64,000 nucleotides of DNA from Sinohyriopsis cumingii (GCA_028554795.2 CM068839.1:38035006-38099005); one strand, 5' to 3'. Shown: positions 1 to 8,713, numbered from the stretch's first letter. Translations and numbers: made by a program. Notes: a model not told the origin generated them from the letters alone.

Positions 1-1085
1 ATAGGTATGGTACCGGTTTCCCATATTTTATTAATGAGGTTAAGTGCAATTGTGACAAGTTTTTTGGGTAGGTTCTTGTACATTTCATACCCCAAAGTAT
101 CCTCCCCGGGGGATGTGGTCTTTTTGCCGGCGAGGGCCTTTCTCCATTCGGCTTCTGTAAACGGAAGGTTTAGTGGGCCGTCATTATTTCCTGCTTCCTT
201 TATGTTGTCAGAGTTGCTTTCCTCAAATTGCCTTTTATGATTTTTAAACTTATCCTCTAAGTTGGTATTGCTACACATGTTGGCGAAATAGTTTGCGAAT
301 AATTCTGCCTTATGTTTGTTGTTTTGTCCAGGTATGTTGGGGGTTATTGATTTAGTTTTGCCTCTCATTTTTTTAATTCTTTGCCACACCTCCTTCGATT
401 TTGTGTTAATATCTAGTTTTGAGCAGAATTCTGTCCATGAGTTTTGTTTAGCTATCATAATAGTTTGTTTGGCAGTATTTTCCTTTTCCTTGTAGTAGTT
501 AAAGTCCCTATTATTTTTAGTTCTTTTGAATTTGTTTAGAGCTCTTTTTTTCTCTTCAATTGCTATTTTACATTCATTATTCCACCAGGGCACCGTGGGT
601 TTGGGTGCTACTCCTTTAGTTTTAGGAATTGTTTCTTGGGCCATTGTGTTAATGGTTTCTATTAATTTGTCATTAAAGGTGTCAATGTCCCGGTGATATA
701 TGGTTTCTGGGTCGATTGAGTCACCTATCTGTTTGAACCTAATCCAGTTGGCCTGTTCGTATTTCCATCTTGGTGTGAAGGACGCTTTATTTTGAGGTAT
801 TCTAATTTGTATTTCTATATTTATAAGGTAATGGTCACTTCCCATAGGGTCACTTTCATCAACTTGCCAATCAGAAATGCCTGTTAATCTTGGTGTGCAT
901 AGAGATAGGTCTATTGCTGATGTGTGGCCTGTTCTGTCATCTATCCGGGTGTGCATTCCGTTGTTTAGAAAAACTAAGTTGCATTTTTGTGCCCATTTTT
1001 CTACAATTTTTCCTTTAATGTCCGTCTTTTGACTCCCCCATAGTTCATTGTGCGCATTGAAGTCCCCGCATATTACCACCCATTC
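1..1085 (-). pseudogene. LINE ORF2, downstream part: endonuclease C-terminus, linker and RT start
   Basis: Read on the minus strand from 1085 to the window edge this is one open frame without a stop. It begins with the apurinic-like endonuclease core (VVICGDFNAHNELWG), passes the catalytic SDH triad (GSDHYLINIE, near 830), and ends in an RT amino-terminal signature (SPGEDTLGYEMYK, near 90). This is the layout of non-LTR retrotransposon ORF2. The upstream part of the same ORF lies at 16834-17255, and the two are separated only by the 15.7-kb element. The gene was therefore intact in frame when it was hit. The rest of the RT lies off the left edge. The clade is probably I/Jockey-like, judged from the gag-type ORF1 at 17343-18779. 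Confidence 0.88.
1081..1085. repeat. Left target-site duplication, cattc
   Basis: The five bases before the left terminal repeat are identical to the five bases after the right terminal repeat (16834-16838). They mark integrase-mediated insertion into the LINE. Polintons usually show 6 bp; a sixth base does not match here. Confidence 0.85.
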
Positions 1086-1343
1086 AGCAGCAGAGGGGGC
1101 GAATCGGACATTTTGTCCAATCGTTATTTTGCTTAATTATTACTTTCTGCACTCAACGATCTAGTGTCGTCAGCGCCTGGTAAAAAAAAAACGACGACGT
1201 CGTTGGGGGATCGTCGCGTCGTCATTTGGTTTAATTAACACCTTCTGCGCGCCGATCCCCAGTGTCGTCAGCGTCCGGTAAGCACATCGACGACCGCGTC
1301 GATGTCATCGCCCCCTCTGCTGCTAAGTGGTTATTTACAATGA
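1086..1343 (+). repeat. Left terminal inverted repeat (258 bp)
   Basis: This is the reverse complement of 16576-16833, with one difference seen by eye (t at 1263 against c). It starts AGCAGCAGAGGGGGCGA, and the inverse of that 17-mer lies inside it at 1309-1325, so each terminal repeat is framed by its own inverted ends. Two diverged direct copies about 98 bp apart share AGTGTCGTCAGCG (1163 and 1261). The segment is rich in CpG, unlike the flanks. Confidence 0.92.
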
Positions 1344-1356
1344 AAATTATTTACAA

Positions 1357-2031
1357 CTAACCGAATATTTGGTCAAGTCCGATACGATATCGTGTCCGAG
1401 GATCATGTAAATTTATCGTTACAAATCCATGTGGGGTCGACTGAGCATGACTAAAAAAGTTTCGAAAACCATTAAAGTCCATGTCACCGCCACACCAAGT
1501 TTGCCAGATATTTCGTAGCGTGTGTGTATCAACGCCGTTGAATACAGCAAGAATATTGCAGTTATCTCTGATTACTTTTGGAATCTGAGTGTATCGTTGA
1601 GTGACATATATCACGTCAGTGTTTTTATGCCTGCCTCTGGAAAATATCCTAGCTGGGTTCTTTTGATTGTCTAACATAACATCATCGTACACGACTAGAT
1701 TGTTAACGTCGCCATCAATATCATCAATACCCGGTGCATCATTGATATCCGTAATAAACTCAATAACATTCTTTTTAGCGATCGCTGATGCATTCTCGTT
1801 GAAATCTTTCAACACCTCGTAGCATCGTTGATCATCTACGCTAGGAGCAACCAAATACAACTTATCCCACTTCATCCATCTCATTATTAAATTGAGTAAC
1901 AATTGCGTCTTGCCGGATCCAGATGGTCCGATGATAATCATCCGGATCGAGTTTGGTAACGCTGCAACATGCTTAACTGGTTCTCTTGTTTTAGTCGCCG
2001 AAAAATCAATTATATTCATATCTCTATACAT
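1357..2031 (-). CDS. A32-like genome-packaging ATPase
   Basis: This 224-aa P-loop ATPase is of the FtsK/HerA-like A32 type that pumps viral DNA into capsids. Walker A is GPSGSGKT (residues 35-42). Walker B is NLVVYDDV with the acidic pair at 116-117, and a YVTQRY stretch follows in the sensor region. The length is normal for Polinton/adintovirus ATPases. It ends 14 bp inside the left terminal repeat boundary and starts 5 bp from the divergent gene at 2037. Met5 (2019, MNIIDF) is an equally plausible start. No frame damage is seen. Confidence 0.87.
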   Translation of the reverse strand: MYRDMNIIDFSATKTREPVKHVAALPNSIRMIIIGPSGSGKTQLLLNLIMRWMKWDKLYLVAPSVDDQRCYEVLKDFNENASAIAKKNVIEFITDINDAPGIDDIDGDVNNLVVYDDVMLDNQKNPARIFSRGRHKNTDVIYVTQRYTQIPKVIRDNCNILAVFNGVDTHTLRNIWQTWCGGDMDFNGFRNFFSHAQSTPHGFVTINLHDPRTRYRIGLDQIFG

Positions 2032-2036
2032 AAATT

Positions 2037-2315
2037 ATGGATCTATATTGTGTGAAGTGTAGAGTGCGTACTGGCACAAATGATATGACAACCGTTACGA
2101 CAAGAAATAACAGATCGGCGCTTACTGGTAAGTGTGTACAATGCGGTACAAAGAAATTTAGATTTATTTCTATTAGACCCGGAGATGTTTTTAAAAAAAG
2201 CGAGGAGGTGACATCGCAGCCAAATTGGCAAAACTCCCCGGAACACCGTGGGCAAAGTATCCAGGAGAAAAACACCTCCCAGGATATAACTACTGTGGCC
2301 CCGGAACACGATTAG
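2037..2315 (+). CDS. Zinc-ribbon protein (DUF5679-like), probably the front of a zinc-ribbon/PLA2 protein
   Basis: The ORF is 92 aa. Residues 1-55 form a Cys4 ribbon: YCVKC at the start and a CVQCGTK pair about 30 residues on. Ribbons of this kind are common in Polinton-like and other large DNA viruses. After an A7 run (2193-2199) the reading becomes low-complexity and polar. The -1 frame, by contrast, opens there and leads straight into the PLA2 domain. The last 35-40 residues are therefore probably out-of-frame tail. The function of the ribbon is unknown; nucleic-acid or protein binding is a guess. Confidence 0.7.
   Translation: MDLYCVKCRVRTGTNDMTTVTTRNNRSALTGKCVQCGTKKFRFISIRPGDVFKKSEEVTSQPNWQNSPEHRGQSIQEKNTSQDITTVAPEHD
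2190..2200 (+). other. Frameshift point: T-run and A7 between zinc ribbon and PLA2
   Basis: Frame 0 reads gtt ttt aaa aaa agc. The PLA2 frame is -1 relative to it and opens just after a TAA at 2192-2194. Either one A was lost from the run (mutation or assembly error) or a -1 slip occurs here. The run does not form a canonical X XXY YYZ heptamer in frame 0, which favours an indel. Confidence 0.6.
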
Positions 2316-2575
2316 ATATTAGACTCGATGATCAAAATCAGCCCAAACCCGGTGAGTATCCAATAAACGCTATCGATAAGGCGTGTCATGCTCATGATGT
2401 TGCTTACAAAAGTAGCGATCTGCAACAGCGTCATATCGCGGATGTAAAATTAATTCACGCGCTAAATGCTATTCCTGATAAATCCGTCAAAGAAAAATTG
2501 GCCTCATGGTTGGTAAAATCGGCTATGAAAGGTAAATTAATGATTGGAAGCGGAGCTTCTGGCGCTGGTAATTGA
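2225..2575 (+). CDS. Parvovirus-VP1-type phospholipase A2 domain
   Basis: This region carries the calcium-binding loop signature (YNYCGPGTRLD) and the catalytic His-Asp motif (CHAHDVAY) of the PLA2 domain known from parvovirus VP1 and reported in adintovirus-like elements. There it is thought to help virions escape endosomes. The frame is open from 2195, but no ATG lies before the active site and 2225 is a TTG. Expression as a fusion with the zinc ribbon is thus more likely than independent translation. The domain ends at a TGA lying inside the promoter-like motif of the integrase gene. Confidence 0.75.
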   Translation: MAKLPGTPWAKYPGEKHLPGYNYCGPGTRLDIRLDDQNQPKPGEYPINAIDKACHAHDVAYKSSDLQQRHIADVKLIHALNAIPDKSVKEKLASWLVKSAMKGKLMIGSGASGAGN

Positions 2576-2579
2576 AAAC
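2570..2579 (+). promoter_or_regulatory. AATTGAAAAC motif before integrase
   Basis: The motif starts 31 bp before the integrase ATG (2601), contains the TGA stop of the PLA2 frame, and is followed by TTTATAATAA at 2587-2596. Confidence 0.55.
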
Positions 2580-2600
2580 GATAGCGTTTATAATAACAAC

Positions 2601-3545
2601 ATGGAATCCATCTATTATTCTCCGAGAGGATACTGGAAGGGGAAGGCCGCAATTGGTAAGCTTGCAAGCGCTGCAAAGGTAACAAAGGCCACTGCGGCTA
2701 ATTGGTTATCCAAACAGGCTATATGGCAAATCTATCTACCACCGCCTAAACAAATCAACTTCTCGCGCTTTGATGTCAGCGTACCTAATGAAGTTCATCA
2801 GGCTGATATACTATTTCTGCCGCATGACAACGGTTACAAATACGCGCTAACCGTAGTTGATGTTGCGAGTCGATACAAACAAGCGGAACCATTGAAAACA
2901 AAGTCAGCAACTGAAGTAGCCGATGCGTTTGAGCGGATTTATCGAAGAGGTCCTCTGCGCTGGCCAAATCTATTACAAGTTGATCCTGGTAGTGAATTTC
3001 GCGGCGCTGTTTTATCAACGCTGAAACATCATAGCGTCGCGATACGACGAGGTCATACTGCGCTACATCGTGATCAGGCAATTGTTGAACGATTCAATCG
3101 GACTCTCGCTGAACGGTTATTTGGATATCAATACGCGAAGGAATTCATCCAAGAAAAACGATCTCGTGAATGGGTTAAAAGGTTGCCAGGTGTAATTGCA
3201 GCGTTAAATAACGAGATTACCCGAGTAATCAACATGAAGCCCAGCGACGCGATTAAATACGAGTATATACCCGGAAAATTAAAAATAAATAGCGTTTCTA
3301 AGCCGATTCTTGGCGATGTCACTGTTAGATATCTATATGAACCAGGAGAGCTTGAAGGCGGTAAAAAAAGGGCTACCGATCCTATTTGGAGTGTTACCAC
3401 ACATAACATATCAACGATAACACGATCAACTGGTAGACCACCGATCTATAGACTGGATTCAATTGCTCCTCAGCGCGGATTTACACGCGAGCAACTACAA
3501 GTGATACCTAACGATACTCAATTACCCCCGCGTGGTCTTAACTAG
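2601..3545 (+). CDS. Retroviral-type (Polinton) integrase, DDE
   Basis: This 314-aa rve-family integrase joins element ends to target DNA. Catalytic acids by my numbering are D69 (HQADILF), D128 (QVDPGSEF) and E163 (IVERFNRT), with 34 residues between the last two. The C-terminal YEPGELEGG region is typical of the SH3/chromo-like tail of Polinton integrases. The start at 2601 is chosen because it follows the conserved upstream motif at standard spacing; the frame extends 19 codons further up through that motif. It converges on and overlaps the PolB gene by 8 bp. The 5-bp target duplication fits this enzyme class. No lesion is seen. Confidence 0.9.
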   Translation: MESIYYSPRGYWKGKAAIGKLASAAKVTKATAANWLSKQAIWQIYLPPPKQINFSRFDVSVPNEVHQADILFLPHDNGYKYALTVVDVASRYKQAEPLKTKSATEVADAFERIYRRGPLRWPNLLQVDPGSEFRGAVLSTLKHHSVAIRRGHTALHRDQAIVERFNRTLAERLFGYQYAKEFIQEKRSREWVKRLPGVIAALNNEITRVINMKPSDAIKYEYIPGKLKINSVSKPILGDVTVRYLYEPGELEGGKKRATDPIWSVTTHNISTITRSTGRPPIYRLDSIAPQRGFTREQLQVIPNDTQLPPRGLN

Positions 3546-6500
3546 CGCCGTTGCGTCTATTACACTCAAGACAGGTCAACCTCACATTGTTTTTGACATG
3601 ACCGAGACTGTTATCGATCCTATCCACGGTAAATTGGCGAGTGTCTTTATCCGAATAACGCCAACTCATTATACAATTGCAACTCGCGCAGTGATTATTC
3701 TGTTGTTGTCGTAGCGAGATTATTAATTCGGCATCAATATCAAAACGCCGCTGTTTTTTTTTATCCTGTTGGCGGTAACCCGAGAGTTTTCTATCAATGA
3801 CGCTTGCATCGATGGTGACTTTGTCGCCGGCTTCGTCGGTGGCTTCGTCAATAACAATTCTTCGAAGCTGATTTATCCTTCGTACTCTGGACACTGCAAG
3901 ATAGACTAGATTCGACCATTCGATGCGATTATCAACTATCCAAACAATTGTGTCCGTGATGGTTAGTCCCTGCGAGGAATGTATTGTTGTTGCGTATCCT
4001 AGCGTCCACGGGGATTTATCAGCACGTAGCGCGTCCTCGACGACGCTGATATCAACGAGCACGATATCATTCAGCACGAGAATTTGTTTTTCTGTCCGGC
4101 CTGGAATTTCAACTTCAATGTTCTGCCGCCGTGTGTCCGCGGGTCTATAACATAACGGCACTGGACGCGTTGGAAACTTTTCCTTATGCAACGTAAACAA
4201 CTTCCGCTGAAGTGTGTCTCTGACTATCTTTCTACTCGCTACAATCAAATCGTTTGGTCTCCATGTTTCCCAAAATTCATTTAACGGCGTTTCCGGAATC
4301 ACCTCGCGAATTATTTCACATTGAATTCTATCCGGCTGTAATCTGATTAATTTCTTAACCTCGCGCAGTTGTTCATCAAGTGCTCGGTAATCAGTATCGG
4401 TTTCTTCATAATAGTCCACAAAACCCCTTAACCAATCATGTGGACCCTCGCCGACAAATGGTGGTGGTTGGCCATGGTCCCCACACATGATTACCGCTGT
4501 ATTCGCGCGCAGCAACCACTCAAGAAACATTTGTAAAGTATCTAACGAAACAGTACATATCTCATCCCAGATGATAATGTCGGGAATAAATTTTTCACCC
4601 ATTCGATCAGGAGTCCACTCACCGCCGCTGTATCGAAAGAAGCTGTGATAAGTAACGGCGTCAACATTTCGTTGTTTTATCTCTCGCGCTAGTCTATGAG
4701 TCGGTGTAAGCACGATTATACTTGCCCGCGTTCGAAATAATTCAATTGCCCGAGTCGTCTTTCCTGACCCGCCACAGCCGCTTAAATAAACCGTCTTGTG
4801 TCTACAAATTGGATCAGAACACGATGGTGCATTAGACCATTCTGACAATTTATCACCGCGTAAGTAGTTGTTCTCAACGGTGACATCTGCTGACGGGGAA
4901 TAATCGCGTCGTATTTCATTTTTAATTCTCCATGTACCCCAACTCTCGTCCGGACTAGTAAACTCGGCTACGTTTCCCTTATACGCTACGTCAACATAAA
5001 ACGAATCAACGGCTACTCTAACCGCGGTATCGGGGAATCTATTTATCATCGAGAATAAATTGATAGCGGCATATCCCAGCATAGACGCCCTCAAATGTGG
5101 ATACGCCGGGCTGTCTCCATCGCTGTAGGTAACAACTGTACCCAACCTCGTTCCATTGGACAAGAAAGCTGTTTTGCAGTTCACGTATCTATTTTTTGCC
5201 ACTGTGTCCTTGATTACGAAATCATATTCTGCGTCATCTATAATCAGCCGTGAGCAATATCGTTTGTAGTCGTGGTTTTTTCCACCTTGTGTGAACTTAC
5301 CAATTATTCTTCTACCGAGATCTTTTGCCTCGCGGTTTCGTTGGTTAAATATCCTCCTGGACCATTCGATGATATATTCCTCGTCGGCATCAATGTTTTT
5401 TCTGGACTCGTCAATTATGCTATCTAGACACTCCGGTTCTGGTAACCAGACTTCAGTCTGTGCCCGGTATGATATAATCGCGTCACTGACAATCAACGAA
5501 ACTAGCATGCTACAATCAATCATATACCGTAGCAGCGCTATTGGCAGCCATCTCTTTTCAGCCATGTGTCTACCGATCCAAATATAGCAACAGCGATGGA
5601 GTCCTGCCGCGAATTCAAATGATACTATGCGAGCGAATCCGGTTAAATCAAAATCAGGCAGTGGTCCATTAATAGCAACACGAGTCATTTCATGACTGGG
5701 GTGTCCAAATCGTCTAAAGTACTCAGCGGCGGATCCATACCCGAGAAAACTCGCTGGATAACAGGCAACCATATCAACCGAGATCATAGCGTCGCGGTTG
5801 TATTCAGTGTTCCATAGTCCACCGTGATAGTATTCCAAACAACTGGATTGTACATCCGGTAGAAATTCCCTGCGCGTTGGTCTCCACGCATTTTTCCTTG
5901 CTGCAACATGAGCTACAACCGATGGAATCGTAAAACAATTTGTTAGCAGTTGTTCATCATGCTCCTCAAATTCTATGGCGGTTTTTTTCATCCTGTTGTG
6001 AAATGCTTCAGTGCGATATAATTCACCGTTTGGTCTTACAAACTGATCAAAGGTATCCGCATCGTTTTCAGCGCTGCGAAGTAACCACATTGATACAGGG
6101 TCGTTTTTACACAAGTAGGCAATAGCATCAAATAGTTTCCTCTCCGCGAGAAAACCGTCCTTGGAGAATTGTTCTCCCAGGAATTCTTCGGGTATATACT
6201 TTACTGTTCTATCCCGTGGAAATATTGTGATCACGGGCGTCCATGCGTGTTCGTTATGATCAATAATTTTGATTGGGGCTCCCTTCGATTTATACTTCGA
6301 TTCGTATAATACTTCACCGGTTATCGTTGTAACGGTTATTGGAAATCTCAGCGATGTTTCTAATCTCGCTATGTCGCTGATGGTTGCTCCACGCTCTTTT
6401 ACGGTTAGTTCCCACTGGTTGATTTTGCTACGTCGTAAATCAGTCAATTTGTTTCCTCGACATGCATTTGTAAAATGCTCTATTATTCGTTCTGCTACAC

Positions 6501-7017
6501 AATTTATCCCAGTTGACTGTTTCATCGGTTTCAGTTTTCCGATATCAGGTTTCTTATTTAACGGGTATATTCCATAAACAACTGCTGTTTCAGGATACGC
6601 TCGTTCATAGTATGGTTTGTCAATTCCGGTTAACAACCCCGGCTTGGAGTCGCGGCTGACAGTGACTGTTTTCTTGTCGCTGAGAACTGGTTCAAATTTA
6701 TCACGCATGATCCAATCGCCTGATTCCACCCGGACAATGAATTTTACTCTGAAGAAATACTTTTTACCGTCAAGTTGTGATATTATCATTGCTGCGCGGT
6801 TGTCGTTCATGGTAGCATCAACAACACCATCAATTCGAAATGTTGACCAACTATGAGATGCACCATCACGTTTGAATTCATTGATACAATCGCGTATTTT
6901 ATTCAACAGGGTTTTATCGTTTATTAACGCTTTTGGTGTGTCCTTGAGGACTCTATCGAGATTGAACTTAATATTTTTCCAGGGCTTAATTACTGCTAAT
7001 CTCTCAAACTCATCCAT
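3538..7017 (-). CDS. PolB DNA polymerase fused to SF1 helicase and HNH/zinc tail
   Basis: This is a 1159-aa protein. Residues 1-390 are unassigned and could hold a diverged exonuclease. The polymerase palm has motif A SVDMVACYP (413-421), a motif-B-like KDLGRRIIGKF (565-575) and motif C VAVDSFYVD (668-676), where the usual DTDS is reduced. A superfamily 1 helicase follows: Walker A SGCGGSGKTT (746-755), Walker B IIWDE (815-819), GDHGQ (846-850), TIHSSQG (1011-1017) and YLAVSRVRR (1039-1047). Residues 1110-1152 form a four-Cys HNH-like module (CASCN, VDRIDN, CLECNRRNG). It presumably replicates the element. Met at 7017 is preferred over the ORF start at 7065 because the first 16 residues would lie in the divergent promoter region. 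The fusion is unusual for a Polinton. Confidence 0.83.
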   Translation of the reverse strand: MDEFERLAVIKPWKNIKFNLDRVLKDTPKALINDKTLLNKIRDCINEFKRDGASHSWSTFRIDGVVDATMNDNRAAMIISQLDGKKYFFRVKFIVRVESGDWIMRDKFEPVLSDKKTVTVSRDSKPGLLTGIDKPYYERAYPETAVVYGIYPLNKKPDIGKLKPMKQSTGINCVAERIIEHFTNACRGNKLTDLRRSKINQWELTVKERGATISDIARLETSLRFPITVTTITGEVLYESKYKSKGAPIKIIDHNEHAWTPVITIFPRDRTVKYIPEEFLGEQFSKDGFLAERKLFDAIAYLCKNDPVSMWLLRSAENDADTFDQFVRPNGELYRTEAFHNRMKKTAIEFEEHDEQLLTNCFTIPSVVAHVAARKNAWRPTRREFLPDVQSSCLEYYHGGLWNTEYNRDAMISVDMVACYPASFLGYGSAAEYFRRFGHPSHEMTRVAINGPLPDFDLTGFARIVSFEFAAGLHRCCYIWIGRHMAEKRWLPIALLRYMIDCSMLVSLIVSDAIISYRAQTEVWLPEPECLDSIIDESRKNIDADEEYIIEWSRRIFNQRNREAKDLGRRIIGKFTQGGKNHDYKRYCSRLIIDDAEYDFVIKDTVAKNRYVNCKTAFLSNGTRLGTVVTYSDGDSPAYPHLRASMLGYAAINLFSMINRFPDTAVRVAVDSFYVDVAYKGNVAEFTSPDESWGTWRIKNEIRRDYSPSADVTVENNYLRGDKLSEWSNAPSCSDPICRHKTVYLSGCGGSGKTTRAIELFRTRASIIVLTPTHRLAREIKQRNVDAVTYHSFFRYSGGEWTPDRMGEKFIPDIIIWDEICTVSLDTLQMFLEWLLRANTAVIMCGDHGQPPPFVGEGPHDWLRGFVDYYEETDTDYRALDEQLREVKKLIRLQPDRIQCEIIREVIPETPLNEFWETWRPNDLIVASRKIVRDTLQRKLFTLHKEKFPTRPVPLCYRPADTRRQNIEVEIPGRTEKQILVLNDIVLVDISVVEDALRADKSPWTLGYATTIHSSQGLTITDTIVWIVDNRIEWSNLVYLAVSRVRRINQLRRIVIDEATDEAGDKVTIDASVIDRKLSGYRQQDKKKQRRFDIDAELIISLRQQQNNHCASCNCIMSWRYSDKDTRQFTVDRIDNSLGHVKNNVRLTCLECNRRNGAS

Positions 7018-7019
7018 AT

Positions 7020-7029
7020 AATTAAAACA
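7020..7029 (+). promoter_or_regulatory. AATTAAAACA motif in the PolB/Cys-rich divergent gap
   Basis: It lies in the short divergent region between the PolB start (7017, minus) and the Cys-rich gene (ATG 7057, 37 bp on; alternative ATG 7039). It is the weakest spacing match of the set. Confidence 0.35.
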
Positions 7030-7056
7030 AGTATTTAAATGAAAGAATATAGTATA

Positions 7057-7380
7057 ATGAATCACTGCAAATGGTTGATGATTGGGTCGACAACCCCGTG
7101 CAATAAATCATGTAGAGGTGAATTCTGCGGGTATCATTTACAAAGCGTTCGTAATGGTTCTCTTGGCCCCCTCCCGTGCTTGGTTTGCCACGTCGGTGTA
7201 AGAGGAAAATCACAGTTGTGTATCAATTGTGGCGGAAAGCGATACAGGGAACTAAAACGCTATTATGACAAGCGAATTAAAAACGCCGTCATCAACCCCA
7301 CCGCCGACTTCGTCATCAAAACCCCCCAAGACTACGTTGAAAGATTCATAATTAAACCAAATAATAAATTAGACAAGTAG
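7057..7380 (+). CDS. Cys-rich zinc-binding protein, unknown role
   Basis: The product is 107 aa. The N-terminal 60 residues carry paired Cys/His motifs (HCKW, PCNKSCRGEFCGYH, PCLVCH, CINCGGKR), consistent with two or three zinc sites. The C-terminal half is basic. An in-frame ATG at 7039 would add six residues; 7057 is preferred because the Cys motif begins directly after it. It is encoded between PolB and the HNH gene in the replication half. DNA binding or regulation is plausible but not shown. Confidence 0.65.
   Translation: MNHCKWLMIGSTTPCNKSCRGEFCGYHLQSVRNGSLGPLPCLVCHVGVRGKSQLCINCGGKRYRELKRYYDKRIKNAVINPTADFVIKTPQDYVERFIIKPNNKLDK
7367..7376 (+). promoter_or_regulatory. AATTAGACAA motif before HNH gene
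   Basis: It starts 27 bp before ATG 7394 and lies across the end of the Cys-rich gene; TATTATTATACAA follows. Confidence 0.4.
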
Positions 7381-7393
7381 TATTATTATACAA

Positions 7394-7924
7394 ATGGACC
7401 AAGAATTTCAGCCGCATCCCCTGCTCGTCAATTACGAGGCATCTCGCGACGGTATTGTTAGAAATCGTAGACTGAAGAAGCCGGTTGGATGGAAAAACAA
7501 TCACGGGTATTTAATGTTTACTGCTGGAGGGAAAAAATATCTCTGTCACAGAATCATCTATGAATGTTTCCACGGATTGATCAAAGATAGTCTCGTTATT
7601 GATCACATTGATTCTAATTATCAAAATAATAGACTGTGTAATCTGCAAGCCATCTCTCAGAGTGAAAATAGTAAAAAAGGCCAAACTGGTAAATACTCAA
7701 AGAAAGCAAAACCCGTAAAGTCATTTGATACAACAACTCACGAGGAAAAAATATTTCAGTCGATGAATGAGGCAGGAAAATATTTTGACATTTGTATCGC
7801 CTCAATACAATTTGTTGCAGAACGAATATATCAAACAGCGATCTCAAAAAAGACGGGTCATAGAATTCGATTTTCATATATAACATCAAAGGGAGATAAC
7901 TCGTTTTGTGATAGCGTCGCATGA
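7394..7924 (+). CDS. NUMOD4/HNH homing-endonuclease-like protein
   Basis: The protein is 176 aa. Residues 10-40 resemble a NUMOD4 start (YEASRDGIVRNRR). An HNH core follows with HRIIYECFHG, the VIDHIDSNYQNNR segment and LQAISQSEN, as in phage and giant-virus HNH homing nucleases. A NUMOD1-like KSFD...F.S.NEAGKYFDI stretch near 115-140 could be a DNA-reading helix. It may be a parasite of the element or a replication nuclease. No equivalent is seen in block 2, but that block lacks the whole replication half. Confidence 0.78.
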   Translation: MDQEFQPHPLLVNYEASRDGIVRNRRLKKPVGWKNNHGYLMFTAGGKKYLCHRIIYECFHGLIKDSLVIDHIDSNYQNNRLCNLQAISQSENSKKGQTGKYSKKAKPVKSFDTTTHEEKIFQSMNEAGKYFDICIASIQFVAERIYQTAISKKTGHRIRFSYITSKGDNSFCDSVA

Positions 7925-7930
7925 CAAGAG

Positions 7931-7982
7931 TTACGTCCCTTGAAGTCTAATTAATGTTGCGTCCCTTGAAGTCCAATTAATG
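7931..7982. repeat. Two adjacent 26-bp direct repeats
   Basis: Copies at 7931-7956 and 7957-7982 share cgtcccttgaagtc and aattaatg and differ at two bases. A third partial unit starts at 7983. They lie just after the HNH stop. Confidence 0.75.
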
Positions 7983-8233
7983 TTGCGATTAATTAATCAT
8001 TTTACGATGAAAACTAATGAAATACACGCTATTATCTAACAGCTGTATTCTTTTTTTTAATGTTTTATTTGAGTATTTGGTTTCATTTAAATGCCGTGAA
8101 ACACCATTAATAAGTATTTAAGGATTCAAACGATTCAAGGGAATTCAAATTAACACACACCTTGTGACTGACGCCGCTGTATTAGTCACTTTATATATAA
8201 GATGACTCGTTATAAGCCTGGGGCTTTCGAAAG

Positions 8234-8351
8234 CCAATTCAACTAATCAAAACTAACCCACGCTCTTGACCCGGGCGTGTGGTTGTCTTTTGTTTACAAT
8301 CATGCAACCGGGTTAATTTAATTGGGTTGCTTTTGATTGGTTGAATTGGCC
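8234..8351. repeat. Long inverted repeat (cruciform-capable)
   Basis: Arms 8234-8260 and 8325-8351 pair at 24 of 27 positions. The 64-bp loop holds nested pairs (CCACGC with GCGTGTGG; CAACC with GGTTG). The 14-bp palindrome GGCTTTCGAAAGCC overlaps its left edge. Confidence 0.75.
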
Positions 8352-8684
8352 GTAGAGTTCCGCCCCGCCGTTTTATGTTTGTGCTGTCTTGTGCCGTCCC
8401 ATCATCCATCAATCATTTCATTATAAATATATTCATCCTTAATTAAGTACATGTAGTGATGTCCCCCAAGCATATCTTCTGGGCGGTCTACGATGACGTT
8501 TGTCACCCTAGGCCTCCCTCCCGGAGATGTATGCTTTGGGGTTCCAAGATGTGAATGTCCTTAATTAAGTATATGTATATGCCTGCAATCTGCCACAACA
8601 CTCGAGTGGAGATCTACGGCATTGTACTGTCCATACAAAAAACGGGGTCAAAAATGGCCCCAATAATTTTATTAAAATTTTTGA

Positions 8685-8694
8685 TATTAGAAAT
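8685..8694 (+). promoter_or_regulatory. TATTAGAAAT motif before the 126-aa gene
   Basis: It starts 29 bp before ATG 8714 and is followed by TTTTATAAGAATA. Confidence 0.4.
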
Positions 8695-8713
8695 AAGATG
8701 TTTTATAAGAATA

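Larger units (their letters stand above)
7925..8713. other. Central non-coding region of block 1 with palindromes
   Basis: About 790 bp without a credible gene separates the replication and virion halves. It holds a tandem 26-bp repeat (7931-7956, 7957-7982), a perfect 14-bp palindrome (8223-8236), a long inverted repeat (8234-8260 with 8325-8351, 24 of 27 paired), nested smaller inverted repeats between its arms, and an imperfect hairpin (8464-8483 with 8520-8541). Origin, control region or a nested MITE are all possible. Confidence 0.6.

Noticed and set aside
2190..2200. Canonical -1 programmed frameshift heptamer
   Set aside because: Frame 0 codons gtt ttt aaa aaa agc do not give X XXY YYZ with good re-pairing in both sites; kept only as an A-run indel or atypical slip.
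2043..2309. Minus-strand frames over the zinc ribbon/PLA2 region
   Set aside because: Shadows of the plus-strand genes without recognisable domains.
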